Assembly: GCA_964631725.1 (NCBI GenBank)
Contig: CAZVYX010000011.1
Span: forward strand, 1 to 64,000
DNA: 64,000 bases
Reading direction: 5' to 3'
Origin: GCA-2731375 sp964631725
GTDB taxonomy: Bacteria; Pseudomonadota; Alphaproteobacteria; GCA-2731375
Shown here: piece by piece, positions 43,186 through 52,341 of the stretch
How the letters are laid out: every line of letters starts with the position of its first letter
Numbering within the stretch: the stretch's first letter is position 1
Translations under genes and position numbers: made by a program
Notes under the pieces: generated by a model
Told to the model about the DNA's origin: nothing
What the model saw: the letters and a program-made list of their open reading frames with translations, nothing else
The model's database searches: none

Positions 43186-43536
43186 TCATTCCAGAATATT
43201 CTCCAGCAAATGGCGGCCCTCGCGGTCCTCGATCTCCAGCACCCAAAGGTCGGGGTCCATGTTCAATTGCCGGGCGATATAGGCATCGGCCTCGGTCTCC
43301 GGCACCAAATCATCGCCCATGGCCCGGCGCCATTGCCGCCCCCCTTCCAGGTTGCTGCTGTCCATGCTCGAGGCCGGTGCCAGCACCATGCAGCCCGGGC
43401 CCAGATGGTTGACCTTGATAAGAATAGCGCCGGCGGTGTTGTCGCCGCGCCGCACCACCATGGCCGGAATGGCCTGGCCGCCGCATTTGCGGATATGCGC
43501 CTTGACCCACAATTCAGCTGTAACCCGGGGCGGCAT
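43186..43536 (-). CDS. DUF1491-family protein
   Basis: A 116-residue cytosolic protein, recognisable by VTAELWVKAHIRKCGGQAIPAMVVRRGD and LVPETEADAYIARQLNMDPDLWV, both read in parts. The family is restricted largely to Alphaproteobacteria and has no assigned role. The ATG at 43536 has GGGTGA six bases upstream. It sits between tag and the amidohydrolase in the same direction. Confidence 0.85.
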   Translation of the reverse strand: MPPRVTAELWVKAHIRKCGGQAIPAMVVRRGDNTAGAILIKVNHLGPGCMVLAPASSMDSSNLEGGRQWRRAMGDDLVPETEADAYIARQLNMDPDLWVLEIEDREGRHLLENILE

Positions 43537-43563
43537 CAAGCGTCACCCATCACACCTGCCCCA

Positions 43564-44151
43564 TCACACCAGATCGTGGCGGTGGCAGTCGACCACGTGA
43601 TCGTTGACCATGCCCACCGCTTCCATGAAGGCATAGCAGATGGTCGGGCCGCAAAACTTGAAACCGCGCTTTTTCAAATCCTTCGACATGGCATCGCCCT
43701 CCGGGCTGGTGGTGGGCAAATCACCCAGGCGCCGCGCCGTGGTGACCATGGGCCGGCCATCGACAAAGGACCACAGATAATCGGCAAAAGCGCCCTTGCC
43801 GGCGCCCATGATGTCGAGCCACAGCTTCGCGCCCGCTATGGTGCCCTGAATTTTCGCCCGGTTGCGCACGATGCCCGCATCGGCCATCAACGCCGCCACC
43901 TTGGCGTCATCGTAGCCAGCGATCAGTTCCGGCTCGAAGCCATCGAATGCGGCGCGAAAATTATCCCGTTTGCGCAAAATGGTAATCCAGGACAGGCCGG
44001 CCTGAAAACCGTCCAGGATCAATTTCTCGAACAGAGCGCGGTCGTCCCATTCGGGCACGCCCCATTCCTTATCGTGATAGTCGATATAGACCGGGTCCTT
44101 GTCGCCGCACCAGGCGCAGCGGATCAAGCCGTCTTCATGACGGATCGTCAT
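43564..44151 (-). CDS. tag: DNA-3-methyladenine glycosylase I
   Basis: A 195-residue base-excision repair enzyme removing 3-methyladenine from alkylated DNA. RCAWCGDKDPVYIDYHDKEWG (read in parts) carries the Cys zinc ligands, the mid-protein LDGFQAGLSW and ILRKRDNFRAAF are signatures, and the C-terminal FKFCGPTICYAFMEAVGMVNDH completes the zinc site with DCHRHD. Its start overlaps the ygfZ stop by four bases, so the two are co-translated. Confidence 0.95.
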   Translation of the reverse strand: MTIRHEDGLIRCAWCGDKDPVYIDYHDKEWGVPEWDDRALFEKLILDGFQAGLSWITILRKRDNFRAAFDGFEPELIAGYDDAKVAALMADAGIVRNRAKIQGTIAGAKLWLDIMGAGKGAFADYLWSFVDGRPMVTTARRLGDLPTTSPEGDAMSKDLKKRGFKFCGPTICYAFMEAVGMVNDHVVDCHRHDLV

Positions 44152-45059
44152 GTTGCCGCCTCCGGCAAATCAACCTCCGCCCAATCCGGGAGCTGCAAGC
44201 TGAGCTTCGTCGATCCCGCGATCAGTGTCTGCTCCCAGCCACCGGCTTCCGCCAGACGGTCCAGGCGCACCAGGGCCAGGCCGCGGTCGCCCTGGCCGGA
44301 GCGCATGTTGGCGATCTCCCGCTCGCCCGCCAAAAGCGGCGTATCGGGGCCGGGGACGGGGCCGTTGATGCGGACCGGCAGCAAACGCTTGCGTACCAGG
44401 GCGCGGTATTTCGTCCGCGCCGTCAATTCCTGGCCGACGAAGCAGCCCTTGTCGAAATCGACGCCATTAAGCGCCTCGAAATTGCTTTCCAGCATTAGGG
44501 ATTTGTCCACGACAAGATCCTTGCTGCCATCGGGCAGGGCCAGGCCGAGGCGGAAATAGTCGTAGTCCCCGGCCTCCGCCTCTGCCATTCCCGCCGCCGC
44601 CAGCAACGGCGCCGCCTGATCCTTGGGCGCAACGATCCGCGCCCCGGCATCATCCAGGCGCGGGTCCATGAAGGCAATGCCGCCGGCGTATTCCCTGGCG
44701 CCACCGCTCCCGGCCAGATCAAGGGCCGCCGCCGCGGCGGCGCCAAAGGCGGCGTGGACCTGCCACGGTTCCGTCTCGATCGTCACATCGGCGCGGAGTT
44801 TGTACATGTTCAAGCGCTTGGCCAGGGCCTCCAACCGCCCGGCCTCGCACTCCAGCAACAGATCATCGCCGTGCTGACAGAGAAAAAAATCGAACAGATA
44901 CTTGCCCTGCGGCGTCAATAGCGCGCCATAAACCGCGCGTTCCGGCGACAGGCTGTCCAGGTCGCGGGTAATCAGGGCCTGTAGGAACGGACGCACATCC
45001 GCACCCGACAAACGCAGCACCCCGCGCCCTGGCAAGAGACAATAATTCGCTTCCATCAT
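44148..45059 (-). CDS. ygfZ: tRNA-modifying/iron-sulfur folate-binding protein YgfZ
   Basis: A 303-residue GcvT-fold protein, folate-dependent in characterised homologues and needed for certain Fe-S enzymes such as MiaB. The diagnostic K-G-C-[FY]-x-G-Q-E motif is here as DKGCFVGQELTARTKY. N-terminal LLPGRGVLRLSGADVRPFLQ and LTPQGKYLFDFFL also match. The ATG at 45059 has GGGG six bases upstream. It heads a ygfZ-tag-DUF1491-amidohydrolase minus-strand run, divergent from the glycosyltransferase operon. Confidence 0.92.
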   Translation of the reverse strand: MMEANYCLLPGRGVLRLSGADVRPFLQALITRDLDSLSPERAVYGALLTPQGKYLFDFFLCQHGDDLLLECEAGRLEALAKRLNMYKLRADVTIETEPWQVHAAFGAAAAAALDLAGSGGAREYAGGIAFMDPRLDDAGARIVAPKDQAAPLLAAAGMAEAEAGDYDYFRLGLALPDGSKDLVVDKSLMLESNFEALNGVDFDKGCFVGQELTARTKYRALVRKRLLPVRINGPVPGPDTPLLAGEREIANMRSGQGDRGLALVRLDRLAEAGGWEQTLIAGSTKLSLQLPDWAEVDLPEAAT

Positions 45060-45180
45060 TCGCACCCCACTGGGTATACATGCACCTTGTCATGAGGCCT
45101 TGGCAAGGGCTCATGCGCGTCCTTTAACCCCGCATTGGCCCTGGCCAGCCGCCAATCTACAGGGACCCGCCGGAGCGGCG

Positions 45181-46152
45181 ATGAAAATCCTGTTTATCTC
45201 CCATAACCGCCTTGGCGACGCTGTCCTTTCGACCGGGCTGCTGGCGCATTTGGCGCGCCTGCATCCAGCGGCCAAGTTTACCATCGCCTGTGGTCCGGTG
45301 CCCGCGCCCCTGTTGGCGTTGGCGCCCAACGTGGAAGCCGTGGAAATCATGGAAAAAGCGCCCCTGGCTGGTCATTGGCTGCGTCTGTGGCGGCAAACCG
45401 TGACCCGGCGCTGGGATCTGGTGGTGGATCTGCGCGCTTCCCTGCTGGCCTGGCTGTTGCCGGCCAGGGAGCGCCGGGTGCTGCGGGCGAACGCGACCAG
45501 CCTGCACCGGGTCCATCACGCGGCCGGGGTCCTGCGCCTGACCGAGCCGCCGGCGCCGGAACTATGGCTGCGCCCGGAGCATGCGCAAGCGGCGGCGGCG
45601 CATCTGCCCCCCGGCGGACCGATTCTGGCCCTGGGCCCCACGGCCAATTGGGGCGGCAAGCAATGGCCCATCGATCGATTTTCCCTGCTGGCCCAGTGCC
45701 TGACCGGCCCCGGCGGTCCGTTGCCCGGCGGCCGTGTCGCGGTATTCGGCGCGGCCGGCGAACGGCCATCGGCACAGCCGCTGTTGGACGCCCTGGCGCC
45801 GGAACAATGCGTCGATCTGATCGGGCGCATCGACCTACCCGTGGTGCTGGCCTGTCTGCGGCGCAGCGGTCTGTTCATCGGAAACGATTCGGGATTGATG
45901 CACATGGCCGCCGCCGCCTCTATTCCGACCCTGGGCCTGTTCGGTCCCAGCCGCGAGGAATTGTACGGCCCCTGGGGCGATAAGGCGGCCTCGGTACGCA
46001 CCGATCTTGGCTTTGACGACATCCGCAACGATCCGGCATACGATTACCGCAAGCAGGATAGTTGGATGACCACATTGCCGGTAGAAAAGGTAGAAACGGC
46101 GGCGCGCGCCCTGATGGCCCGCATATCCGAGTCCGGGGAGGCGGCGGGGTGA
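45181..46152 (+). CDS. Family 9 glycosyltransferase (heptosyltransferase-like)
   Basis: A 323-residue GT-B enzyme of the ADP-heptose:LPS heptosyltransferase family. The start KILFISHNRLGDAVLSTGLL has the G-D motif, and the C-terminal half shows GPTANWGGKQWP, LIGRIDLPVVLA, and FIGNDSGLMHMAAAASIPTLGLFGPS, the sugar-nucleotide-binding signature. The ATG at 45181 has GGAG five bases upstream; longer forms are shadow sequence. First of four coupled surface-glycan genes. Confidence 0.9.
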   Translation: MKILFISHNRLGDAVLSTGLLAHLARLHPAAKFTIACGPVPAPLLALAPNVEAVEIMEKAPLAGHWLRLWRQTVTRRWDLVVDLRASLLAWLLPARERRVLRANATSLHRVHHAAGVLRLTEPPAPELWLRPEHAQAAAAHLPPGGPILALGPTANWGGKQWPIDRFSLLAQCLTGPGGPLPGGRVAVFGAAGERPSAQPLLDALAPEQCVDLIGRIDLPVVLACLRRSGLFIGNDSGLMHMAAAASIPTLGLFGPSREELYGPWGDKAASVRTDLGFDDIRNDPAYDYRKQDSWMTTLPVEKVETAARALMARISESGEAAG

Positions 46153-46964
46153 GCACGCCCGCGTCCGCGCCCGTGTCCGCCCCGGTGCTCTCGGCCCTTG
46201 TCGTTGCTCATAACGAGGAGGGACAGCTGGCTGATTGTCTGGCGGCCCTGGCGTTTGCCGACGAGCTGGTGGTGGTGCTGGATAAATGTACCGACGGCAG
46301 CAAGGCCATCGCCGAAAAATTCGGCGCCCGCCTGGTGGAAGGCGCCTGGGAGATCGAAGGCCATCGCCGCAACGAGGGGTTGGACGCCTGCCGCGGCGCC
46401 TGGGTCCTGGAAGTAGACGCCGATGAACGGGCCAACGAAGCCCTGGGCCGGGAGATCCGAAGCGTCATCGATGGCCTGGATGAAGGCTATTTCCTGCTGC
46501 CGTTCGACAATTACATCGGTGACCGCCTGGTCCGTCACGGCTGGGGCGCCTCCTGGGGGGTCTCCGCCGCGCCGCGATTGTCCGCCAAGGGCGCCAAGCG
46601 CTGGGGCGAACAGCGTATCCACCCGTCGCTGACCCTGACCGGCCGGCGCCGCTGGCTGACCACGCCGATCCGCCACAACGTCGACCGGGACATTTCCGAT
46701 ATGCTGCGGCGCCTGGACCGCTACTCAAGCGCCCGGGCGGCGGATCTGCGGGCATCGGGCGATATTGGCGGTCTGGCCGGCAATATCCGGCGGATGTTTT
46801 CCCGTTTCCTCAAATGCTACGTCTCCCGCAAGGGTTACCGCGAAGGCGCCCATGGTTTCCTGATCGCCTTGATGGCCGGGCTGTATCCGATCCTCTCCCA
46901 TCTAAAGGCCCGGTTGGAGAAAGACGCCAAGAACGGTCCGGAAAATGAACCGGAGGGCGGCTAG
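46149..46964 (+). CDS. Family 2 glycosyltransferase, WaaE/KdtX-like
   Basis: A 271-residue GT-A transferase. SALVVAHNEEGQLADCLAAL is the nucleotide-sugar N-terminus, and VLEVDADER is the D-x-D-type metal motif. The C-terminal amphipathic, basic helices (FSRFLKCYVSRKGYREG) suit membrane attachment. Close in spelling to WaaE, which adds glucose to the LPS inner core. The GTG start overlaps the GT9 stop as GTGA, with GGGGAGG seven bases upstream, so translation is coupled. Confidence 0.87.
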   Translation: MSTPASAPVSAPVLSALVVAHNEEGQLADCLAALAFADELVVVLDKCTDGSKAIAEKFGARLVEGAWEIEGHRRNEGLDACRGAWVLEVDADERANEALGREIRSVIDGLDEGYFLLPFDNYIGDRLVRHGWGASWGVSAAPRLSAKGAKRWGEQRIHPSLTLTGRRRWLTTPIRHNVDRDISDMLRRLDRYSSARAADLRASGDIGGLAGNIRRMFSRFLKCYVSRKGYREGAHGFLIALMAGLYPILSHLKARLEKDAKNGPENEPEGG

Positions 46965-46966
46965 GC

Positions 46967-48007
46967 ATGCGGGTTATGCAGTGCATGGCGGGGGCCCGGT
47001 TTGGCGGCGCGGAGGCGTTCTTTACGCGCCTGGTTTTGGCCCTGCATCGCGCCGGCCTGGATCAGCGCGTGGTGCTGCGCCCGGATGCGGATCGGGAACG
47101 CCAGTTGGCTGACGGCGGCGTCGCCGCCGTGACCCTGCCCTTTGGCGGCAAGCTCGATATCTCCACCCGTATCGGTTTGCGCCGTGAGTTGTCCCGGTTC
47201 GAGCCGGACGTTGTATTAAGCTGGATGAGCCGCGCCGCCGCGTTTTGCCCAAAGTCCAAGGAACACGCCTGGGGCCGTTACGTCCACTGTGGCCGCCTGG
47301 GCGGCTATTATGATCTGAAATACTATCGCACCTGTGATCATCTGATCGGCAACACGCATGGAATTGTCGCCTATCTGAAAGAGCAGGGCTGGCCGGCGGA
47401 ACGGGCGCATTATCTGCCCAATTTTGTCTCCGCCGCGCCCGTCGCGCCGGCATCGCGCCGTGAACTCTCCACTCCCGATGATGCCACCGTGGTGCTGGCC
47501 CTGGGCCGGCTGCACCAGAACAAGGCCTACGATGTTCTGATACAGGCCATGCGCCGTTTGCCGAATGTCTACTTGTGGCTGGCTGGCGAGGGACCACTGG
47601 GGGCGGAGTTGCGCAAGGCGGCGGTACATTTCGGGGTGGCGCCGCGTATCCGCTTCCTTGGCTGGCAGCAGGATCCCGGGCCACTCTATGCCGCCGCCGA
47701 TCTGGTCACCTGCCCATCGCGGATCGAACCTCTGGGCAACGTAGTTTTGGAGGCCTGGGCCCGGCAAAAACCCATCGTCGCCACCGCCGCGGACGGCCCG
47801 GTGGAGCTGATCAGACATGGCGAAAACGGCCTGCTGACACCCATCGATGACCCGGAGGCCCTGGCCGAAGCCATCGGGCAGGTGCTGCGCGATCCGAACA
47901 TTGCCGAAAGCCTGGCCCGGAGCGGCCATGAAGATTACCTGGCCGACTATAGCGAGGCCGCGGTGGTGCAACGGTATCTGGAATTTTTTGCCAAGGTGAC
48001 AGGCTAA
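46967..48007 (+). CDS. Family 4 glycosyltransferase
   Basis: 346 residues with the GT-B fold. MAGARFGGAEAFFTRLVLALH is the N-terminal loop; LGRLHQNKAYDVLIQAMRRL, LAGEGPLGAELRK and the E-x(7)-E region CPSRIEPLGNVVLEAWARQKPIVAT (read in parts) are the retaining GT4 signature. Cytosolic, adding a sugar to the growing glycan. Two bases separate it from the GT2 gene and its TAA overlaps the asparagine synthase ATG by one base. Confidence 0.9.
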   Translation: MRVMQCMAGARFGGAEAFFTRLVLALHRAGLDQRVVLRPDADRERQLADGGVAAVTLPFGGKLDISTRIGLRRELSRFEPDVVLSWMSRAAAFCPKSKEHAWGRYVHCGRLGGYYDLKYYRTCDHLIGNTHGIVAYLKEQGWPAERAHYLPNFVSAAPVAPASRRELSTPDDATVVLALGRLHQNKAYDVLIQAMRRLPNVYLWLAGEGPLGAELRKAAVHFGVAPRIRFLGWQQDPGPLYAAADLVTCPSRIEPLGNVVLEAWARQKPIVATAADGPVELIRHGENGLLTPIDDPEALAEAIGQVLRDPNIAESLARSGHEDYLADYSEAAVVQRYLEFFAKVTG

Positions 48008-49776
48008 TGTGCGGCATCGCGGGAATCATGACGGCGGACGGCATGGCACCGGATCAAGGCACTTTGGACGCCATGCAGGCAGCCTTGCGCCACCGGGGTC
48101 CCGACGGCGACGGGCGATATCTGGGCGAGGGCGTCGGTCTGGTGCATACCCGGCTGGCCATCATCGATCTGGAAACCGGGGACCAGCCTTTTCTCAGTGC
48201 CGATGGCGCTGTCCTGATCGCCAATGCCGAGATCTACAATTATCTGGAACTGCGCGAAACCCTGGACCAGGCGCCGCTGCAAACCAAATCCGACTGCGAA
48301 CCGGCGTTATATCTGTACCGCCGCCACGGTGTCGATTTCGCCAATCTGCTGCGCGGCATGTATGCCCTCGCCATCCATGATCCGGGCGAAGGGCAACTGC
48401 TATTGTCCCGCGACCCATTTGGCATCAAGCCGATCTACTATGTGGAGGGTGATTTCGGTTTTGCCTTCGCTTCCGAGCCCAATGCCCTGATCGCGGCCGG
48501 GCTGGTGTCTCCCGGCCTGGTCGAACAGCCCATGCACGAATTGCTGCAAATCCAGTTCACCACCGGTCGGCGCTGCATCCAGCCGCAGATCCACCGGGTG
48601 CTGCCGGGCGAAACCCTGGTGATCGCCCAGGGCCGGATCGTTGACCGGCGACGGCGTGGCGCCCTGCCCCTGGAGCGCCCCCGGAAATTGGCCGAAGCCG
48701 AGGCGCTGGAGGAGTTGGAACGGATCTTGCTGGATAGCGTTGAGATACATCAGCGCTCGGACGTGCCTTACGGCATGTTCCTTTCCGGCGGCATCGACAG
48801 TTCCGCCCTTCTGACCCTGATGGCCCGTTTGAACGAACAGCCCGTGCGCGCCTTTACCGCCGGCTTCACCGACACCGGGGCGCACGACGAACGGGAGCAA
48901 GCCCGCGCCCTGGCCCGGCAGTTGGGGGCCGAACATCATGAGGTTGAGTTTGGCGAAAGCGACTTCTGGTCCCTGCTGCCCCGGGTCGCCGCCGCCCTGG
49001 ACGATCCGGCGGCCGACTACGCGGTTCTGCCAACTTATAAATTGGCGGCAACGGCCAAGGAAGCGGGCCTGAAAGTGGTTTTATCGGGCGAGGGCGGCGA
49101 TGAATTGTTTGCCGGCTATGGCCGCTACCGCGATGCGCAGCGACCCTGGTGGGTGGGCGGCCCGCGCACAATGCGCCGGACCGGCCGCTTTGATCGCCTT
49201 GGCGTTCTGCGACAGGCATCCGACACCTGGCGGGATGGCATCCGGGCGGCCGAAAGCACCCTGGGCGCCGCCGATCTAAGCCGTCTGCAGTTGGCCCAGG
49301 CGGTTGATTGCGCCGACTGGCTGCCGAACGATTTGTTGATCAAGCTGGATCGCTGCCTGATGGCCCATGGTGTGGAGGGACGGACGCCGTTCCTGGACGA
49401 AAAGGTGGCCGACTTTGCCTTCCGTCTGCCTGACGAGCTGAAATTACGCGACGGCAAGGGCAAGTACCTGCTGCGGCGCTGGCTGGCCAACGCCTCGCCC
49501 ATGGCCAATCCGTTCGAGCGCAAACATGGCTTTACCGTGCCCGTGGCGGAATGGATCAGGGGCCGGGGTACTGAACTGGGGCCGTTGGTGGCCAGGCAAC
49601 CGGGGATCGACGCCATCGCGCGGCCGGACCGGGTGGAAACGTTGTTCCAGAATGGCGGTAAACGGCAGGGGTTCGCCTGCTGGACACTGTTGTTCTATGC
49701 CTTGTGGCACCGGCGGCATATTCTGGGCGCGGCGCCCCAGGGCGATGTATTCGAGACCCTGGCGGCCCCCGTCTGA
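48007..49776 (+). CDS. asnB: Glutamine-hydrolysing asparagine synthase
   Basis: 589 residues. The N-terminal glutaminase begins M-C-G-I-A, so Cys2 is the nucleophile after Met removal, followed by RHRGPDGDGRY and FNGEIYNY-like IANAEIYNYLEL. The synthase half has SGGIDSSALL (ATP pyrophosphatase loop), SGEGGDELFAGYGRY and the late KLDRCLMAHGVEGRTPFLD. Such genes in glycan clusters often make an amide on a sugar or acyl group rather than free asparagine, so a glycan-tailoring role is possible here. It ends 20 bases before pyrC. Confidence 0.92.
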   Translation: MCGIAGIMTADGMAPDQGTLDAMQAALRHRGPDGDGRYLGEGVGLVHTRLAIIDLETGDQPFLSADGAVLIANAEIYNYLELRETLDQAPLQTKSDCEPALYLYRRHGVDFANLLRGMYALAIHDPGEGQLLLSRDPFGIKPIYYVEGDFGFAFASEPNALIAAGLVSPGLVEQPMHELLQIQFTTGRRCIQPQIHRVLPGETLVIAQGRIVDRRRRGALPLERPRKLAEAEALEELERILLDSVEIHQRSDVPYGMFLSGGIDSSALLTLMARLNEQPVRAFTAGFTDTGAHDEREQARALARQLGAEHHEVEFGESDFWSLLPRVAAALDDPAADYAVLPTYKLAATAKEAGLKVVLSGEGGDELFAGYGRYRDAQRPWWVGGPRTMRRTGRFDRLGVLRQASDTWRDGIRAAESTLGAADLSRLQLAQAVDCADWLPNDLLIKLDRCLMAHGVEGRTPFLDEKVADFAFRLPDELKLRDGKGKYLLRRWLANASPMANPFERKHGFTVPVAEWIRGRGTELGPLVARQPGIDAIARPDRVETLFQNGGKRQGFACWTLLFYALWHRRHILGAAPQGDVFETLAAPV

Positions 49777-49796
49777 GCAACAAAAAGGAGTGCATC

Positions 49797-51137
49797 ATGG
49801 CCTTATCCTTTGATCTGCTGCTGCGCGGCGGCACGCTGGTTAGCCACAACGGTATCGGTTTGGGCGATGTCGGCGTCCGGGACGGGCGCATCGCGGCCAT
49901 CGGTGATCTGGCCAGCGCCGCGGCGGCGGAAATCGTTGATGCCGCCGGGCTGCACGTATTGCCCGGTGTGATCGATACCCAGGTGCATTTCAGGGAACCG
50001 GGCAACGAGCACAAAGAAGACCTGGAGGCGGGCTCCCGCGGCGCCGTCCTGGGCGGCGTCACGGCGGTGTTCGAGATGCCGAATACCGCCCCCCTGACGA
50101 CCAATCCGGAAGCCATGGCCGATAAACTGGCCCGGGCCAGGGACCGGATGTGGTGCGACCATGCATTCTATATGGGCGGTACGGGAGAGAACGCCGAGCA
50201 GCTTGGTGAGCTGGAACGTCTGCCGGGCTGTTGCGGCGTGAAGATCTTCATGGGTTCCTCCACCGGCAATCTGTTGACCGAGGATGACCCGACCCTGCGC
50301 CGGATTCTCAAGTCGATCAACCGCCGCTGCGCCGTGCATGCCGAGGATGAACCGCGCCTGAAGGAACGCCAGCACCTGGCGGCGGAAGCCGCCGACCCGG
50401 CTGCCCACCCCCTGTGGCGGGACCCCGAGACGGCCCTGCGCGCGACCAGGCGCCTGATCGCCCTGGCGCGGGAAACCGGGGCCCGGGTGCATGTCCTGCA
50501 CATCACCACGGCCGAGGAAATGCGCTTCCTGGCCGACAACAAGGACATTGCCTCGGTTGAGGCGACGCCCCAGCATCTGACCCTGGCGGCGCCCGATTGT
50601 TATGCGGATCTTGGCACGCGGGCCCAGATGAACCCGCCCATTCGCGATGACGGCCATCGCCAGGGTCTGTGGTGGGGCCTGGACCAGGGTGTCGTGGACG
50701 TTATCGGGTCCGACCATGCTCCCCATACCCTGGAGGAAAAGGCGGAAACCTATCCGGCCAGCCCCTCCGGCATGCCCGGCGTGCAGACCCTGCTGCCGAT
50801 CATGCTGGACCATGTGGCGACGGGCCGTTTGAGCCTGTTGCGCCTGATGGATCTTGTCTGCGCCGGGCCGGCGCGCCTGTTCGGCATCGTGGGCAAGGGC
50901 CGCATCGCGGTCGGCTATGACGGCGATTTCACTTTGGTCGACCTCGCCGCCAAGCGCCGCATCCTGGATAGTGACATGGCCAACCGCTCGGGCTGGACGC
51001 CGTTCCATGGCCGCGAAGTCACGGGCTGGCCGATAGCGACCATTATCCGGGGCAATATCGTCATGCGTGAAGGTGTCTTGCCGGGCCGGGCCGGCGGGCG
51101 GCCCCTTTGTTTCGGAGAGACCTTGCCGGGCCAATAA
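49797..51137 (+). CDS. pyrC: Dihydroorotase (class I, alphaproteobacterial DTQVH variant)
   Basis: A 446-residue amidohydrolase interconverting dihydroorotate and carbamoyl-aspartate in pyrimidine synthesis. GVIDTQVHFREPGNEHKEDLE is the N-terminal metal site, with Gln where many members have the first His. EMPNTAPLTT, GVKIFMGSSTGNL, HAEDEPRL, HVLHITTAEEM and the late GSDHAPHTLEEK carry the remaining ligands. An allantoinase- or hydantoinase-like specificity is possible. AAAAAGGAG lies six bases before the ATG. Confidence 0.85.
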   Translation: MALSFDLLLRGGTLVSHNGIGLGDVGVRDGRIAAIGDLASAAAAEIVDAAGLHVLPGVIDTQVHFREPGNEHKEDLEAGSRGAVLGGVTAVFEMPNTAPLTTNPEAMADKLARARDRMWCDHAFYMGGTGENAEQLGELERLPGCCGVKIFMGSSTGNLLTEDDPTLRRILKSINRRCAVHAEDEPRLKERQHLAAEAADPAAHPLWRDPETALRATRRLIALARETGARVHVLHITTAEEMRFLADNKDIASVEATPQHLTLAAPDCYADLGTRAQMNPPIRDDGHRQGLWWGLDQGVVDVIGSDHAPHTLEEKAETYPASPSGMPGVQTLLPIMLDHVATGRLSLLRLMDLVCAGPARLFGIVGKGRIAVGYDGDFTLVDLAAKRRILDSDMANRSGWTPFHGREVTGWPIATIIRGNIVMREGVLPGRAGGRPLCFGETLPGQ

Positions 51138-51193
51138 CAGGCGCTATGATCCGGCTAAATATATCTTGCAGTTCAATGTGATTGGAAATGGTT

Positions 51194-52189
51194 ATGAGCG
51201 GTACCTTCAAGGCCTGGTGGGCGACGGAAGTCGATGGCAAGGCGAATGTGGAATTGTGCGACGTGGCGGATGCCGATCTGCCGGCGGATGAGGTCACCGT
51301 CGGGGTGAAATACTCCACCATCAACTACAAGGACGGCCTGGCCGTACAGGGCAACAAGTCGAAGATCATGCGCTCCATGCCGATGGCGCCGGGCATCGAT
51401 TATGCCGGCGTCGTGGAAGCCTCGGACTCGGACAAATTCGCTGTTGGCGACGAAGTCGTGTTGACCGGCTGGGGCGTGGGCGAAGCGGTCTCGGGCGGCC
51501 TGTCGCAACGGGCCCGGGCCAAGGCCGATTGGCTGGTCAAGAAGCCTGATGGCCTCAGCCTGCAACAGACCATGGCCATTGGCACCGCCGGTTTTACCGC
51601 CATGATGAGCGTCCTGGCCCTGCAAGATGCCGGCGTTAAGCCTGGCGACGGCGATATTATCGTCACTGGTGCGGCGGGCGGTGTTGGTTCCGTCGCGGTG
51701 GCGGTTTTGGCCAATCTGGGCTACAGCGTCGCCGCCTCCACCGGACGTGAGAGCGAGCATGACTATCTGCGTGGCCTGGGCGCCAGTTCCATCGTGCCGC
51801 GCGCGGATTTGAGCGAACCGGGCCGCCCACTGGGCCGGGAGACCTGGGCCGGCGGCGTCGATACGGTCGGCAGCCAGATCCTGGTCAATGTCCTGGCGGC
51901 AACGAAGTCATTGGGTACGGTTGCCGTCTGCGGTTTGGCGGCGGGCCCCGACCTGCCGGGCACGGTGCTGCCGTTCATTTTGCGCGGCGTGCGGATCTGG
52001 GGCATAGATTCCGTCTATTGCCCGGCCGAACGGCGGGCCCAGGCCTGGGCCCGTCTGGCCACGGACCTGCCGCTGGACAAGCTGGACGCGATGACCGAGG
52101 TCAAGGCCATGGCGGATGTTCCCGCCATCACCGCCGATATCCTGAAAGGCCAGGTGCGTGGGCGGACGGTGATCGACGTCAACGCCTAG
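51194..52189 (+). CDS. acuI: Acryloyl-CoA reductase AcuI / YhdH-family oxidoreductase
   Basis: A 331-residue MDR-family NADPH-dependent reductase. YSTINYKDGLAVQG, APGIDYAGVVEASD and GTAGFTAMMSVLAL are the AcuI/YhdH spellings; the NADPH motif is TGAAGGVGSVAVAVLANLGYSV. Homologues reduce acryloyl-CoA to propionyl-CoA, in DMSP users and in 3-hydroxypropionate metabolism. The ATG at 51194 has GGAAATGG just upstream. No DMSP lyase or acuK/acuN is nearby, so the physiological role is open. Confidence 0.88.
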   Translation: MSGTFKAWWATEVDGKANVELCDVADADLPADEVTVGVKYSTINYKDGLAVQGNKSKIMRSMPMAPGIDYAGVVEASDSDKFAVGDEVVLTGWGVGEAVSGGLSQRARAKADWLVKKPDGLSLQQTMAIGTAGFTAMMSVLALQDAGVKPGDGDIIVTGAAGGVGSVAVAVLANLGYSVAASTGRESEHDYLRGLGASSIVPRADLSEPGRPLGRETWAGGVDTVGSQILVNVLAATKSLGTVAVCGLAAGPDLPGTVLPFILRGVRIWGIDSVYCPAERRAQAWARLATDLPLDKLDAMTEVKAMADVPAITADILKGQVRGRTVIDVNA

Positions 52190-52278
52190 GCGCCGGCAAT
52201 CGAATAGCGGCAATCAAAAAGATGTGATCGCGGTCCGATCCCGCGAACCTGTATCGTCGCTTCCGCCGTTGCGGCAAT

Positions 52279-52341
52279 GACACTGATGAACGAGGCAAGG
52301 ATGAACAAGGACAACGCGGGAGGTGAGCCGGTGCGGCTGAC
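52279..52341 (+). other. Possible 20-codon leader ORF overlapping the selD start
   Basis: An ATG-initiated frame of 20 codons ends with TGA eleven bases inside selD, in a different frame, and contains within itself the selD Shine-Dalgarno sequence. It could couple selD translation to upstream ribosome traffic. It has no recognisable product, and its own ribosome site is weak, so it may be chance. Confidence 0.2.
52319..52333 (+). promoter_or_regulatory. Perfect Shine-Dalgarno and GTG start of selD
   Basis: GGAGGTGA (52319-52326) is fully complementary to the 16S rRNA 3' end and lies four bases before GTG at 52331. It is the strongest ribosome site in the area and fixes the selD start upstream of the TGA codon, ruling out initiation inside the gene. 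Confidence 0.85.
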
